Below, one piece after another: positions 8,882-17,508 of a stretch of 64,000 bases of DNA. Source of the DNA: CBDAUN01 sp965200645 (GTDB lineage Bacteria > Pseudomonadota > Gammaproteobacteria > Arenicellales > JAJDZL01). The stretch is from contig CBDAUN010000003.1 of NCBI GenBank assembly GCA_965200645.1, forward strand, positions 496,001-560,000. The letters run 5' to 3'. The notes below the pieces were generated by a model that saw nothing but the letters and a program-made list of their open reading frames with translations, did no database searches and was not told where the DNA came from. Made by a program: the position numbers and the translations under genes. How positions within the stretch are numbered: position 1 is the first letter of the stretch; each line of letters begins with the position of its first letter.

Positions 8882-9963
8882 GGCCAATCACCAGAGGGCA
8901 CCAGTAATAATCCCCCAGTTCTTGCCGCCCATGCCCAATAGGCAGGGGCAGCATCGGGGTCGCCTTCCAAGGGTAATAACACTACATTCACTTCAGCACT
9001 TGTATTCTTATTTGTAGTTGAATGAAAAATTTTTAAACGACATTCACCGGTGACAATTTGAGAACTATTCGAACAATTTCTAAACGATCCCAAAGACTCA
9101 AAAATTGAACTCTTGATTGGGCCTTTAGTTGGCAAACCATCTGTTATCAGGTAAATATTGGTAGGGATACCAGGTAGGGTAGCGACAGCTTTTAGTCCTG
9201 CATCAAGGTTGGTTCCTCCAACAGGAACCAAGTTTTCGATCTCTGAAAATAAACCTTTAATTGTTTGTTCATCCCGACTGCTCGACCAAGATCCATTTCC
9301 TAAAACCTTGGCACTTTCGCTATAGGCGACCACTACGAACTCGCTATTTTTTGGCAGTCGATTAAGTATCCATTTAGCGGTATTGACTGTTCGTATCCAC
9401 TTTGGACCGGACTTGCGTTCCTGTTCACTACCAAATTTTCGCGTAAAAATGTCGATCAGCAGTTCATCTGTCATCGAAGCGCTTTGATCAATCAAAATCG
9501 CAATTCTTCTTCCTTCAACCTTCATTCCCAACAAATACTGCTCCTCATCAACACGCTTGGTTTCAACGACAGCTTCTGCCTGGAGTTCCCGCAGTGCGAT
9601 GATTTCTTGTTCGAGTAACTTGTTGGTAGTTCGGCTCTGCTGGATTTGGGTGAGCAAATCGCTTAGGTTTTTCTCCTGACCCTCCAGCTCTGCACGACTG
9701 GCTTGAAATTCAGCCTGACGTTGTTTCTTGCGTTCAACTTCAGCTTGCTTAGCCTCAACTCTTTTACTAAGGCTGCTCTGTTCTTCGATTAAGTGTTTGT
9801 AGATCTCCTGCTCGGTAGAAGTTACCTCCTGGTCAGCTTGTTGAATCGAGGCATCCGTATTGTGTTTGAGGACCAAAAAAAGCAATACAACTGCCCCCAA
9901 CCCACATGCCATGACATCCAGAAATGCGAGGTTGCTTCCTTGACTTCTTCTGCGTCTTAGCAT
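8878..9963 (-). CDS. VWA-domain protein with ExbD/MotB-like N-terminal membrane helix
   Basis: A 361-aa inner-membrane protein built like its neighbour: basic N-terminus (RRRR), membrane helix about 11-32 with LAFLDVMACGLGA and Asp16 at its cytoplasmic end, a long Gln/Glu-rich coiled coil (about 45-140), then a VWA domain with the full metal site: DQSAS (D159), GGTNLDAGL for the Thr, and ITDG. The VWA part should face the periplasm. Known ExbD/TolR proteins carry a small periplasmic domain in this place, so a VWA domain here suggests a motor or channel that acts on an unknown partner. It lies 16 bases after the exbB-like gene and overlaps the next VWA gene by four bases. Confidence 0.82.
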   Translation of the reverse strand: MLRRRRSQGSNLAFLDVMACGLGAVVLLFLVLKHNTDASIQQADQEVTSTEQEIYKHLIEEQSSLSKRVEAKQAEVERKKQRQAEFQASRAELEGQEKNLSDLLTQIQQSRTTNKLLEQEIIALRELQAEAVVETKRVDEEQYLLGMKVEGRRIAILIDQSASMTDELLIDIFTRKFGSEQERKSGPKWIRTVNTAKWILNRLPKNSEFVVVAYSESAKVLGNGSWSSSRDEQTIKGLFSEIENLVPVGGTNLDAGLKAVATLPGIPTNIYLITDGLPTKGPIKSSIFESLGSFRNCSNSSQIVTGECRLKIFHSTTNKNTSAEVNVVLLPLEGDPDAAPAYWAWAARTGGLLLVPSGDWP

Positions 9964-9979
9964 CGCGAAACTGGTGAAG

Positions 9980-10726
9980 TCAGCTAATGCGCTTTAACAA
10001 AAATTCTTCGCAGTAGCTTTGAATATCAACCAATCGTTGATCTTGAGACTTTTGTAGTGACTGTAGCAATAGCATCAGGATTATGCTGATAATCAATGCA
10101 ATAAAGGTGGAATTAAAAGCAATACCTAAACTTGCAGTCATGTTGGTAATGTCCCCGGCTAGAGCTTCATCCGCCTGAGACAAGGCTTGTCCAATACCAC
10201 GAACTGTCCCAATAAATCCAATAGACGGAATTGCCCAAATCACGTATCTAATCATTGTGTTTTCTGCTTCCAGTCGTAAGGCTAGGCTCTCGATACTAGT
10301 TTGTATGGCATCCGATGTATTTTGAACGTCACCGGTGATCTTGTACCTGCGAAGACTGGCCATCAGAGTCTGAACCAGTTGTGTGTTTACGATCGGTGCT
10401 GGCAGTCCTTCCAACTGTTTGAGTGTGTCACCTTGAATAGTGCCATCTGTATTTTCTAAAAGATCAACACTGTAGAGATACTGCTCTCTTGCGATATCTC
10501 GTAAACGAATCACAATCTGCACGATGCAGTAAATCATCAAAATGATGCATATTTCCTGCTCCCAGTCCTTTACGATTACAACCCAGTCTCTGGACACTGA
10601 CTCTCCAGCTGCTCGGGCAATGTCTATCGTTTTTTCAGCAGTTGGTCTGATGTACTGGACATAAACAAAATGAACACAGACTGCCGAAACGATCAGTACG
10701 ACTAAATTCCGAATGAGTTCCTTCAC
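9980..10726 (-). CDS. MotA/TolQ/ExbB-family proton channel protein
   Basis: A 248-aa inner-membrane protein with four likely helices (about 5-25, 57-75, 155-180, 195-222). The conserved core is present: AIPSIGFIGTVRGIG matches the Pro-x-x-Gly-x-x-Gly-Thr-Val-x-Gly loop of the family, and the last helix has AFNSTFIAL with the polar Asn/Ser/Thr that line the proton path. In ExbB/TolQ/MotA this subunit forms a pentamer around two ExbD/MotB helices; here the two VWA proteins downstream carry such helices. The start is GTG at 10726, which directly abuts the TAA of the preceding small gene, so the two are probably translationally coupled. Confidence 0.88.
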   Translation of the reverse strand: MKELIRNLVVLIVSAVCVHFVYVQYIRPTAEKTIDIARAAGESVSRDWVVIVKDWEQEICIILMIYCIVQIVIRLRDIAREQYLYSVDLLENTDGTIQGDTLKQLEGLPAPIVNTQLVQTLMASLRRYKITGDVQNTSDAIQTSIESLALRLEAENTMIRYVIWAIPSIGFIGTVRGIGQALSQADEALAGDITNMTASLGIAFNSTFIALIISIILMLLLQSLQKSQDQRLVDIQSYCEEFLLKRIS

Positions 10727-10879
10727 TTAGATATCCACTGGAAAGCTAACTGGAGAATCGAGACTGATTTTGGTCGTTGAAGTCTGTGCAATACCTCCAT
10801 TGGTGTAAGCGTATGCAAAAACAACAACCAACAGCAATACTGCAGTCAACAATGTCACCTTCTTAATTCTATTACTCAC
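10727..10879 (-). CDS. 50-aa single-span membrane protein
   Basis: A short protein with one hydrophobic helix (TLLTAVLLLVVVFAYAY, about residues 9-25) after a basic N-terminus (SNRIKK) and a polar tail ending SFPVDI. The start is GTG at 10879, inside the end of the PEGA gene; AAGGAG lies seven to eight bases before it, which supports translation. A longer frame from 10963 runs over the PEGA gene and is rejected. It overlaps the PEGA stop by eight bases and its own stop abuts the GTG of the exbB-like gene. I do not recognise the family. Its place suggests a small subunit or assembly helper of the channel complex. Confidence 0.65.
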   Translation of the reverse strand: MSNRIKKVTLLTAVLLLVVVFAYAYTNGGIAQTSTTKISLDSPVSFPVDI

Positions 10880-12929
10880 TTGAAATCTCCTTGTATAAGT
10901 AACGTCCAATTCTGAATCCCAAGTCATCCGATGGGGAAATACTGCCATCACGCCAGGCGGCACGTAAATTTGTCAATCTTGCTGAACTCCAGTTTGAACC
11001 TTTGATTGTGCGCCGTCCTTCGGCACTTTCATCAAAGGAGTCAATCTCGGTAATGTTCTGAGATGGAATACGCAAGCTATAGGAGTCGTGTGTCCATTCA
11101 CGGGCATTACCCGACAGATCGTGAATCCCCGCAGCATTGGGCGCGAATGATCCAATAGGAGCTAGTTTGACATGCCCGTCTTCGTAGTTAGCAATATATT
11201 TATTTACCGAGCCCTGAGCGGTCTCATCAGCCAAATTACCTGAGTTCTTAGGAATGGTTGTTGAATCTCCCCAAGTAAACTCAGACGCCCGCAATTTACC
11301 TGCTTTTCTGGCCAGCCATTCCCACTCGGGTTCCGTCAGCATTCGATAACCATCAGCACTTGCCTTACTACCCAAAAATTGATTCCCAGTAAATAAATAT
11401 ACCGGCTCAAATCCTTCCTTCTCGCTCAGCCAGTTACAAAACATCGCAGCGGAGGTCCAATCTATACCGGTTACTGGGAAACGGCTGTTGGAGTTTGCAT
11501 TACTAGTTGGACTAAACTTTGAGTATTGCTCGATTGATACCTCATAAATGCCTGCGTAAAATGGTCTTTCAAACTGAATATCACGAACAAACTCGTTACT
11601 GCGTCGTCCTGCCTCCCCTGGATTCGAACCCATCATGAATTTATCACTTTCCATGAACAACTTAAATTCCATCCCAATAGAATTTTTATAGGTTTCAAAT
11701 GCTGTTGCGAGTCTATGCTCTTTTTCAGAAGTAAGAACTACAGTAACAGCTTGAGGCGCAGCCTCATCCGGAAGGATCGTTATAGTCTTTTGTAGATATC
11801 CTGGACTTGTTAGTTTGATTTGTTGCTCAGTCGTCAAAAGACTAAGACGGAGCGGCGTCTGCCCCACCGTCTTCCCGTCAACCTCAACATCAGCTACAGG
11901 ATCCGATCTGATGTCAACAATACCCATAATTGGTGTCAGTTCTAACACAATGGGGGTTGCCAACTCCGATGAAACTGTAAAATTCAGTCCACTGGCGGCA
12001 TATCCTGGCTTGGAGTAACGAACCCGGTGTTCCGAATCAAGATTTAGATTTATGCTAGAGTTTGCCAATTCTGGTGAATTTAGACCATCAAGTGAAATTT
12101 CGCCTCCCTTCGGCTTAAACTGAAACGAAATAGGCCTGCTCTGTCGCTGTAATTCGTAGTGTCGCTTAATCGAATTTGATTCAGTTGTAACGGTGATCTT
12201 TTGCGTTTGAGGTTTATACCCATCCAACGCTACTTGAATTTCAAGATCACCTCCTTGCACTTTCATCTTCAGTGGCGTCTGTCCAACCTTTATGGAGTCA
12301 ATAGTTACACTTGCCAGTTCAGGTTCTGAAGTGATAGTGAGATCGCGCTCAATGGGAATCAAGTCAAACTCTAACTCAAGTTGTTCTCCGGGTTCGGCGT
12401 CTACTGTACGGGTGAGCGATTTATAAAATGGATTTCTGGCACTCATTTCATAGGTGCCGGGATCGACTTTCTGGTTCACACGCGCACCGCGTGCAATTAA
12501 CACATCATTTAGATACCAGTTAGTGTCATCCAATTCGGGGAGGCTCGTGGCACGAATTTCCGCCAACTTTACCTGCAGAATGACTTCTATCTTTCCCCTA
12601 TCCCAAGCCGCATCAGGCACAATTAATTCCTCTGATACGTAACCTGCTGACTCTACCAAGAGCGATACTTCCTTGTTCAATGCCCAAATATTGGTTTTGA
12701 AATAGAATCCTTGTCCATCCGCTATAGTCACCTTCGCATTAACTGCAGCAGCATCAGGTAAAATTTGAACTTCAAGCCGTCCAAGTTGATTCGTAACAAA
12801 AAAGGCAATCAAAGCGGTCAGAACGATAATCACTATTACGACAATCGTAGCAACACGCCCGCGACTGTGCTTTCGCTGGGCATCTCGAACTAATGACTCG
12901 AGATTATTATTTTCTTTTAAATCGGCCAT
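10872..12929 (-). CDS. Membrane-anchored PEGA-repeat protein with C-terminal FGE/SUMF1-like domain
   Basis: A 685-aa protein: short cytoplasmic N-terminus, one membrane helix (about 26-48, VATIVVIVIIVLTALIAFFV), then several PEGA-type beta modules in the periplasm (for example ASVTIDSIKVGQTPL and VDVEVDGKTVGQTPL patterns, each closed by a Gly-Tyr turn such as DGYKPQ and PGYLQK), and from about 415 a formylglycine-generating-enzyme-like domain (NSIGMEF, MMGSN, PVTGIDW, GNAREWT, LGFRIGR). The usual RGGSW and catalytic cysteines are replaced (KGSNWSSARL), so it is unlikely to make formylglycine. The domain may act as a binding or structural module. Co-operonic with the TPR protein upstream and the channel genes downstream. 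Confidence 0.85.
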   Translation of the reverse strand: MADLKENNNLESLVRDAQRKHSRGRVATIVVIVIIVLTALIAFFVTNQLGRLEVQILPDAAAVNAKVTIADGQGFYFKTNIWALNKEVSLLVESAGYVSEELIVPDAAWDRGKIEVILQVKLAEIRATSLPELDDTNWYLNDVLIARGARVNQKVDPGTYEMSARNPFYKSLTRTVDAEPGEQLELEFDLIPIERDLTITSEPELASVTIDSIKVGQTPLKMKVQGGDLEIQVALDGYKPQTQKITVTTESNSIKRHYELQRQSRPISFQFKPKGGEISLDGLNSPELANSSINLNLDSEHRVRYSKPGYAASGLNFTVSSELATPIVLELTPIMGIVDIRSDPVADVEVDGKTVGQTPLRLSLLTTEQQIKLTSPGYLQKTITILPDEAAPQAVTVVLTSEKEHRLATAFETYKNSIGMEFKLFMESDKFMMGSNPGEAGRRSNEFVRDIQFERPFYAGIYEVSIEQYSKFSPTSNANSNSRFPVTGIDWTSAAMFCNWLSEKEGFEPVYLFTGNQFLGSKASADGYRMLTEPEWEWLARKAGKLRASEFTWGDSTTIPKNSGNLADETAQGSVNKYIANYEDGHVKLAPIGSFAPNAAGIHDLSGNAREWTHDSYSLRIPSQNITEIDSFDESAEGRRTIKGSNWSSARLTNLRAAWRDGSISPSDDLGFRIGRYLYKEISSE

Positions 12930-12963
12930 TTAAAGCTGATTTTGAATGTCTGACATGACTAGT

Positions 12964-15312
12964 TCAAGTTTTTTCTGTACAAATAACGGAAATTTCCTGG
13001 ACCACAGAATGATTCTTTTCAACAACAAGATCGACCAAGATCGATCGATAACCTGAACGAATTCCTTCAAAAACATAGTGTCCTGGACGAAGACTTATGA
13101 TTCGTTCTGTCGTTTTACCAACTTTACCCACACCACGCACTCCAATTTCCGTTTCACCATCTGAAATTACACGTACTGGTATAGGAGTCTGCCACTCTTG
13201 GATTGCTGTTTCCAATCCAGTCGACGACTCGGACAGTCGTTTGCTAAACGCAGTGAGTAGTTTCGATTCATTCAATGCAGACTGAGCCAACTTTGCAATA
13301 TTTGATGAAGCCAGCCTCTCAGGTCGCTCCAAGTAATCATCAAGTCTATCCTGAGTGGCTATGAGATTTTCGGCGAATTCCTTTCCTGTGCCTGCCTCAG
13401 CATGATTTGCATCGAGTTTGAGAACCTTTTTGTAATTGCTCAGCGCCGCCTTCCAATTGTCGTTCTTGGTTTCGGTAATCGCCATTTTCAGATAACGCTC
13501 AATATCCAAATTTCTTGCAAGTGAATTGACTCTAACTTGTAAATTAATTGATTCTGTGTCGGAAGGTCGAATTTTGATCGCACTTGCCAGATAACTGTTT
13601 GCTGCCGTTAGGTCACCCTGACCTATCGCGACATGACCTGCAGCAATCGCTTGGTTAAACAATCGATCCTCTTGAATTTGCTTAATTTCATTAATTCGAA
13701 TAGATGCAGACTGGTCCTCAGGGTCGAGGTCAATAAGATTCTGCAGTGCTGCCATTTCTTCATTCAAGTCTCCGGAAGTTCTTGCAGTAGTCACCTCTTC
13801 GCGCACTTGAATAAGCGATTCATATTTTTCAATTTTTTCCTGCCATTGCAGCACCTCTTTATCTTCCTTATGGATGTTCGAAGCCAAGGCAATAGCTTCC
13901 CGAGCCTGAGCGATTTGGCCAACCTCATAGGCACTTTTAGCCACTTCCAGATTTAGCTTAAAAAACTTATTTTTTAACTTTTCGGCGTTTTTAAACTCTT
14001 CTTCTGCAACGGAAATTAGATTTGCTGCAGGCTCCAATTCAAATTTCCGATGTGCATCAATAGCTTTATCTTTAAATTCAAGACCTCTGTTAATTGAACT
14101 GGACATACCGGGAACGACTTCTTGAACCGGCGCCAATGCTGTTTCTAGTTGGACTACGCTGGCTAGCTTTCCCTGAAACAAATCGTTCAATTGATCGTTC
14201 GATTTTACGGATTCTGTTGCTTTCGACTCAATCTGTACATCGCCTGTGGTGTCATTTGTAATTTCATTTTCCAAAGATGATTGATCGACATAGGCGATTT
14301 GTTCAGATTCGGCTTTTGGCTCAATCGGAGCTTCAGTTGCAACTGGCGATGCAGTTTGATGCTGAGCGAGAATGTTTTCTTCAGAGGATTCAATCAAAGT
14401 TGGATCCTCAGTGGCTTCGATTTGATCTGCTTGTTCTACTAATTCCAATTGGTCCGATTCAGCTTCAACTATCTGTTCATCAAAAGCTTTCAATGGTAGT
14501 TCTGGACTTCCATCAGCCTCCAAAATTTCTTCCAAATTGGTCTTTTGCGTCGGGAGTTGCGCTGTGGCAGAAGTACCGGAAACTACTTCTGTAGCCTTCT
14601 CAGCAGTTGAGTCAATTGGCTGCACGGGGTCCACTTCAACAGTTGCTTGAGATTCAGACTTCATCTCAGGAATGTCGGGTAGCTGCTCTACAACAACAGG
14701 ATTGGGAGATTCGGTATCAAAATTTGCTCCCAACTGTATTTGCTGATCCTCAGTTATTGGGTCGTCGAGCGTATCTGCTTGGTCTACTACGACTTTGGAT
14801 GACTCATCCGGGTAATCGTCATTTGAATCTTGCGCAAGTGGTTCATGGGACAAGTTCAGTGATATACCTTGCAAGGCTTCTTCCCACCTTACCACCGCCA
14901 CCTCAAGCATACGTATTGCACTGTCCAAGTCACCCTCATCATGAGAAGATTTAGCGCTTTGAATACTTAGCGTCAGATGAGTCTCCAACTCAATTCGACC
15001 GACATCCTTGAGTGCTTGAATTTCAGCCGAGTCGAGAGCTTGCTGCAACTGAAAAGTCAATTCAGAGTAGTGGCGTTCCTTCTTTTCTAGTTCAGGACCT
15101 AGCTCATCGAGCTTTTGCTCGAACTGACTAGTAAATAAATTTCTTATGGGATTGAAGAATGAGTCAAGATCGAAACCAATCCATTTGCTACCCATATAAG
15201 ACCCGAGTAACAACAATAGGACAAGCGACCCAAGAAGGACCGGCTTAAATTGGGAGTGAAATTTCTTTCGACTTGATTTTAGTTCTTTCACCTTTCCGCT
15301 ACGAAAGGTCAT
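12964..15312 (-). CDS. Membrane-anchored TPR/coiled-coil protein with long acidic linker
   Basis: A 782-aa protein with a very basic N-terminus, one membrane helix (about 26-44, LLGSLVLLLLLGSYMGSKWI), a helical segment, a long low-complexity Glu/Gln/Ser/Pro-rich linker (about 155-400), and then tandem helical repeats read as TPR units (about 410-660; for example GDLTAANSYLASAIKIRPSD and WKAALSNYKKVLKLDANHAEA). The last 80 residues resemble a PEGA-like beta module (PGHYVFEGIRSGYR). The linker could span the peptidoglycan. It lies 34 bases before the PEGA/FGE-like gene. Function not known; it looks like a scaffold of the same envelope complex. Confidence 0.75.
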   Translation of the reverse strand: MTFRSGKVKELKSSRKKFHSQFKPVLLGSLVLLLLLGSYMGSKWIGFDLDSFFNPIRNLFTSQFEQKLDELGPELEKKERHYSELTFQLQQALDSAEIQALKDVGRIELETHLTLSIQSAKSSHDEGDLDSAIRMLEVAVVRWEEALQGISLNLSHEPLAQDSNDDYPDESSKVVVDQADTLDDPITEDQQIQLGANFDTESPNPVVVEQLPDIPEMKSESQATVEVDPVQPIDSTAEKATEVVSGTSATAQLPTQKTNLEEILEADGSPELPLKAFDEQIVEAESDQLELVEQADQIEATEDPTLIESSEENILAQHQTASPVATEAPIEPKAESEQIAYVDQSSLENEITNDTTGDVQIESKATESVKSNDQLNDLFQGKLASVVQLETALAPVQEVVPGMSSSINRGLEFKDKAIDAHRKFELEPAANLISVAEEEFKNAEKLKNKFFKLNLEVAKSAYEVGQIAQAREAIALASNIHKEDKEVLQWQEKIEKYESLIQVREEVTTARTSGDLNEEMAALQNLIDLDPEDQSASIRINEIKQIQEDRLFNQAIAAGHVAIGQGDLTAANSYLASAIKIRPSDTESINLQVRVNSLARNLDIERYLKMAITETKNDNWKAALSNYKKVLKLDANHAEAGTGKEFAENLIATQDRLDDYLERPERLASSNIAKLAQSALNESKLLTAFSKRLSESSTGLETAIQEWQTPIPVRVISDGETEIGVRGVGKVGKTTERIISLRPGHYVFEGIRSGYRSILVDLVVEKNHSVVQEISVICTEKT

Positions 15313-15358
15313 TTAATAGTGCGCTTACTGATAGCTTGATATAAGACCAAAAGTCGCT

Positions 15359-16606
15359 TTAAAGTTGAACATTGGGCGTGCCCTCTTGTTCAAACATCTG
15401 TTTTAGCAGTTCGCGCCATTGCAAGTATTGCTCAGTAACATTTCCTTTTAAAGTGATGTTGTCGTTCTCTAACTGAACTACTTGAGGAGCTAAATCGAAG
15501 TTTAAGTCCCTACCCAATTCATTGAGATTTTCTCGGTGATATTTTCCTTCCTTATTCGCAGAAAAACTATTCTGCAACATCATCGCACCCCCGACTACCG
15601 CTGCCGTACTAACTACGTCCTGATCTTCATCACTTGCTGCTGCTCCAGCAATGAGCAAAAGTCCACCTAAAATTGCATTGACTGTTGCTTGAGATTTTGC
15701 CTTTCGCATCGATTTGGCTGAAGACAAACTAAACTCCTGCCATGCTGTATAACTGTCGTCGGTATTCTGGATAAAGTCCTCATAGTATTCTTGGGACTTG
15801 TTTAAATACAGTTTGTCCACTACCGCTAAGGATCTAGTTCTTTGCAGCATCGGATCCTCTTCAGCAGGCAGCGATACTAAGTTGAATTTTTTGTCCTTGA
15901 ACTCAAGATGCTCGGAAAACGCATTTGGAACAAATACTCGAGCAAAATTTAGTTCAGTAATTGCACGCACCCTTTCAAGATACTCCGGAGACTTCTTCTT
16001 CAGACTCTTAACAATTTCTTTAGCTGCCTTTTCGAATACCGGATAGTATGGGTCTTTCCCTTGTTGCCTAACGTCATCCCAGTGATATTCTTCAACTCGA
16101 TGTTTAAAGGTTTTCGACATCAACTTTCGTTGACTTGAATCGTAAAGACTAACATCGATTTCTACATCTTCGCCGTTGGACTTATTGATCTGACCCAACA
16201 CGTAGAGATCGCTCGAAACAGTAGTATCTTGAGTGACAACTACATCTCCGAGAGCTTTAGTTTCCTGCAGTGCTGTTTTAAGCATACTGGCGAAGCGAAT
16301 AGCCTCAGTCCGTCGAACTTCGGGCCAGATGCCGAGCTTTTCATAGTCATCTGGATCATTTGGGATTCCTGGTTCAAATACAGGAACAACTACATCCAAG
16401 CGTATCCCCGAGTACTCAACGGTGCTGGAACTGCTGGGTTGTTCCAGTGTCACCCCTAAACTTGGTTTAGAAGAAGAGGAACTGCTACCTCCGGTAGTGG
16501 CCGCGACACAGCCAACCAAGGTTAATGCAGATAAAGTCAGTAGGAAAAGAGTTGCTACACGTTTGATAATTTCACCTTTAACAATCACTAATACATCTTT
16601 CGCCAT
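15359..16606 (-). CDS. Putative outer-membrane lipoprotein
   Basis: A 415-aa protein with a lipoprotein signal: LFLLTLSALTLVGC, with the lipobox cysteine at about residue 33, followed by a Ser/Gly-rich tether. The residue after Cys is Val rather than Asp, which favours sorting to the outer membrane. The mature part is mixed alpha/beta with a region (about 60-210) that recalls periplasmic stress or assembly lipoproteins that compare variable-length segments, and a glycine/alanine-rich hydrophobic stretch near 315-345 (AILGGLLLIAGAAAS), unusual for a lipoprotein. No family is recognised with confidence. Second gene of the operon; probably the outer-membrane anchor of the complex. Confidence 0.7.
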   Translation of the reverse strand: MAKDVLVIVKGEIIKRVATLFLLTLSALTLVGCVAATTGGSSSSSSKPSLGVTLEQPSSSSTVEYSGIRLDVVVPVFEPGIPNDPDDYEKLGIWPEVRRTEAIRFASMLKTALQETKALGDVVVTQDTTVSSDLYVLGQINKSNGEDVEIDVSLYDSSQRKLMSKTFKHRVEEYHWDDVRQQGKDPYYPVFEKAAKEIVKSLKKKSPEYLERVRAITELNFARVFVPNAFSEHLEFKDKKFNLVSLPAEEDPMLQRTRSLAVVDKLYLNKSQEYYEDFIQNTDDSYTAWQEFSLSSAKSMRKAKSQATVNAILGGLLLIAGAAASDEDQDVVSTAAVVGGAMMLQNSFSANKEGKYHRENLNELGRDLNFDLAPQVVQLENDNITLKGNVTEQYLQWRELLKQMFEQEGTPNVQL

Positions 16607-16702
16607 TGTAGCAGACCAACCATGTCACACTACTAGACTTGGCAACAAAACGACTAAGTATGTTGAATGTAGATTACATAAACCTACAGAATATCAAATT
16701 TC

Positions 16703-17329
16703 CTACTTTTCCGGCATACCTTTATATCGTCTGTATAGATTCCAAAGTTCCGCCTGTCGGTCTGGATCTTCCTCAGCCAAGGCGGCACTACGTATTTGTC
16801 CAGTTAGGTGATCGTCATTGGCTACTGCTGGAATATCTTCGGGAAGTTTTCCAGAAATTGGCGGGACTAACTTTTCTACAGACTCAGTTGTTGAGGACTG
16901 GACTTCGCTAGAACCTATACTTGTCGGAACTTCTGAAGTTGAACTGGCAGCAACATCTGATGTTGGTTGAATCTGTGAATAATCGCTTGTTTCCTCGCTG
17001 AGTTCGGTTTCTGTACCTTGAACGCCGGCAACTTGGGTTGACTCAATTTTAGTAGTGACTGTTTCCCCCGACTGCCCTTCCCCAACCGCAACCGTGTCAG
17101 TGGCGAAACATTCAGCAAATTTGACCAAGGATTCTTGGAATTCCTTGTCCATTGCTACAATTTTTTCCTCTCGGGTTAGAGGTTCACTCTCCAAATTGTA
17201 GTTTTCGAAAAACGATTTACACTCCTCAAAATCCGTTGTCGCGTTTACTTCCGTAGAACTAGTCATCACTACAACTAAAGCAAGGATTACGAGAACCTTG
17301 AACCAAGTTATTTCGACCGACTGCTTCAT
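16703..17329 (-). CDS. Secreted or periplasmic protein, Ser/Thr/Glu-rich
   Basis: A 208-aa protein with an N-terminal signal sequence (hydrophobic core VLVILALVVVMTSS, probable cut near NATTD). The early mature part has two cysteines (FEECKSF and FAECFA) in a helical region that could form one disulfide. The rest, about 80-160, is low-complexity Ser/Thr/Glu/Val, ending in a charged helix (DRQAELWNLYRRYKGMPEK). No known family. It is the first gene of the eight-gene envelope operon, with a 96-base gap before the lipoprotein gene; the promoter should lie in 17330-17449. Confidence 0.65.
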   Translation of the reverse strand: MKQSVEITWFKVLVILALVVVMTSSTEVNATTDFEECKSFFENYNLESEPLTREEKIVAMDKEFQESLVKFAECFATDTVAVGEGQSGETVTTKIESTQVAGVQGTETELSEETSDYSQIQPTSDVAASSTSEVPTSIGSSEVQSSTTESVEKLVPPISGKLPEDIPAVANDDHLTGQIRSAALAEEDPDRQAELWNLYRRYKGMPEK

Positions 17330-17449
17330 CCAATTTTATTAGTCATTTACATTGAACCCATAACATTGTGATTTTACACATTTGAATCGAATCGGTTTGT
17401 CCTTTACCCAACAGATCTAATGAAGAGTGATGTTTGTATAGACAGCACC

Positions 17450-17482
17450 AAAAAATTAGGCCACCGACTTGTGTCGATGGCC
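17450..17482 (-). terminator. Rho-independent terminator
   Basis: On the minus strand GGCCATCGAC-ACAA-GTCGGTGGCC forms a nine-pair stem with one mismatch, followed by TAATTTTTT. It ends the DUF1127 transcript 27 bases after its stop codon and insulates the envelope operon. Confidence 0.85.
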
Positions 17483-17508
17483 TTACTTCGAGGAGGTTTA
17501 GGTATGAA

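Noticed and set aside
10872..12929. Active formylglycine-generating enzyme
   Set aside because: The catalytic cysteines and RGGSW motif are missing, so only the fold is claimed.
16422..16911. Plus-strand frames opposite the lipoprotein and secreted-protein genes
   Set aside because: Antisense shadows of genes with clear signal sequences.
7931..17329. Zorya defence system or flagellar stator
   Set aside because: The ExbB-like protein is short, without the long cytoplasmic tail of ZorA. There is no MotB/ZorB peptidoglycan-binding OmpA domain and no helicase or nuclease gene.
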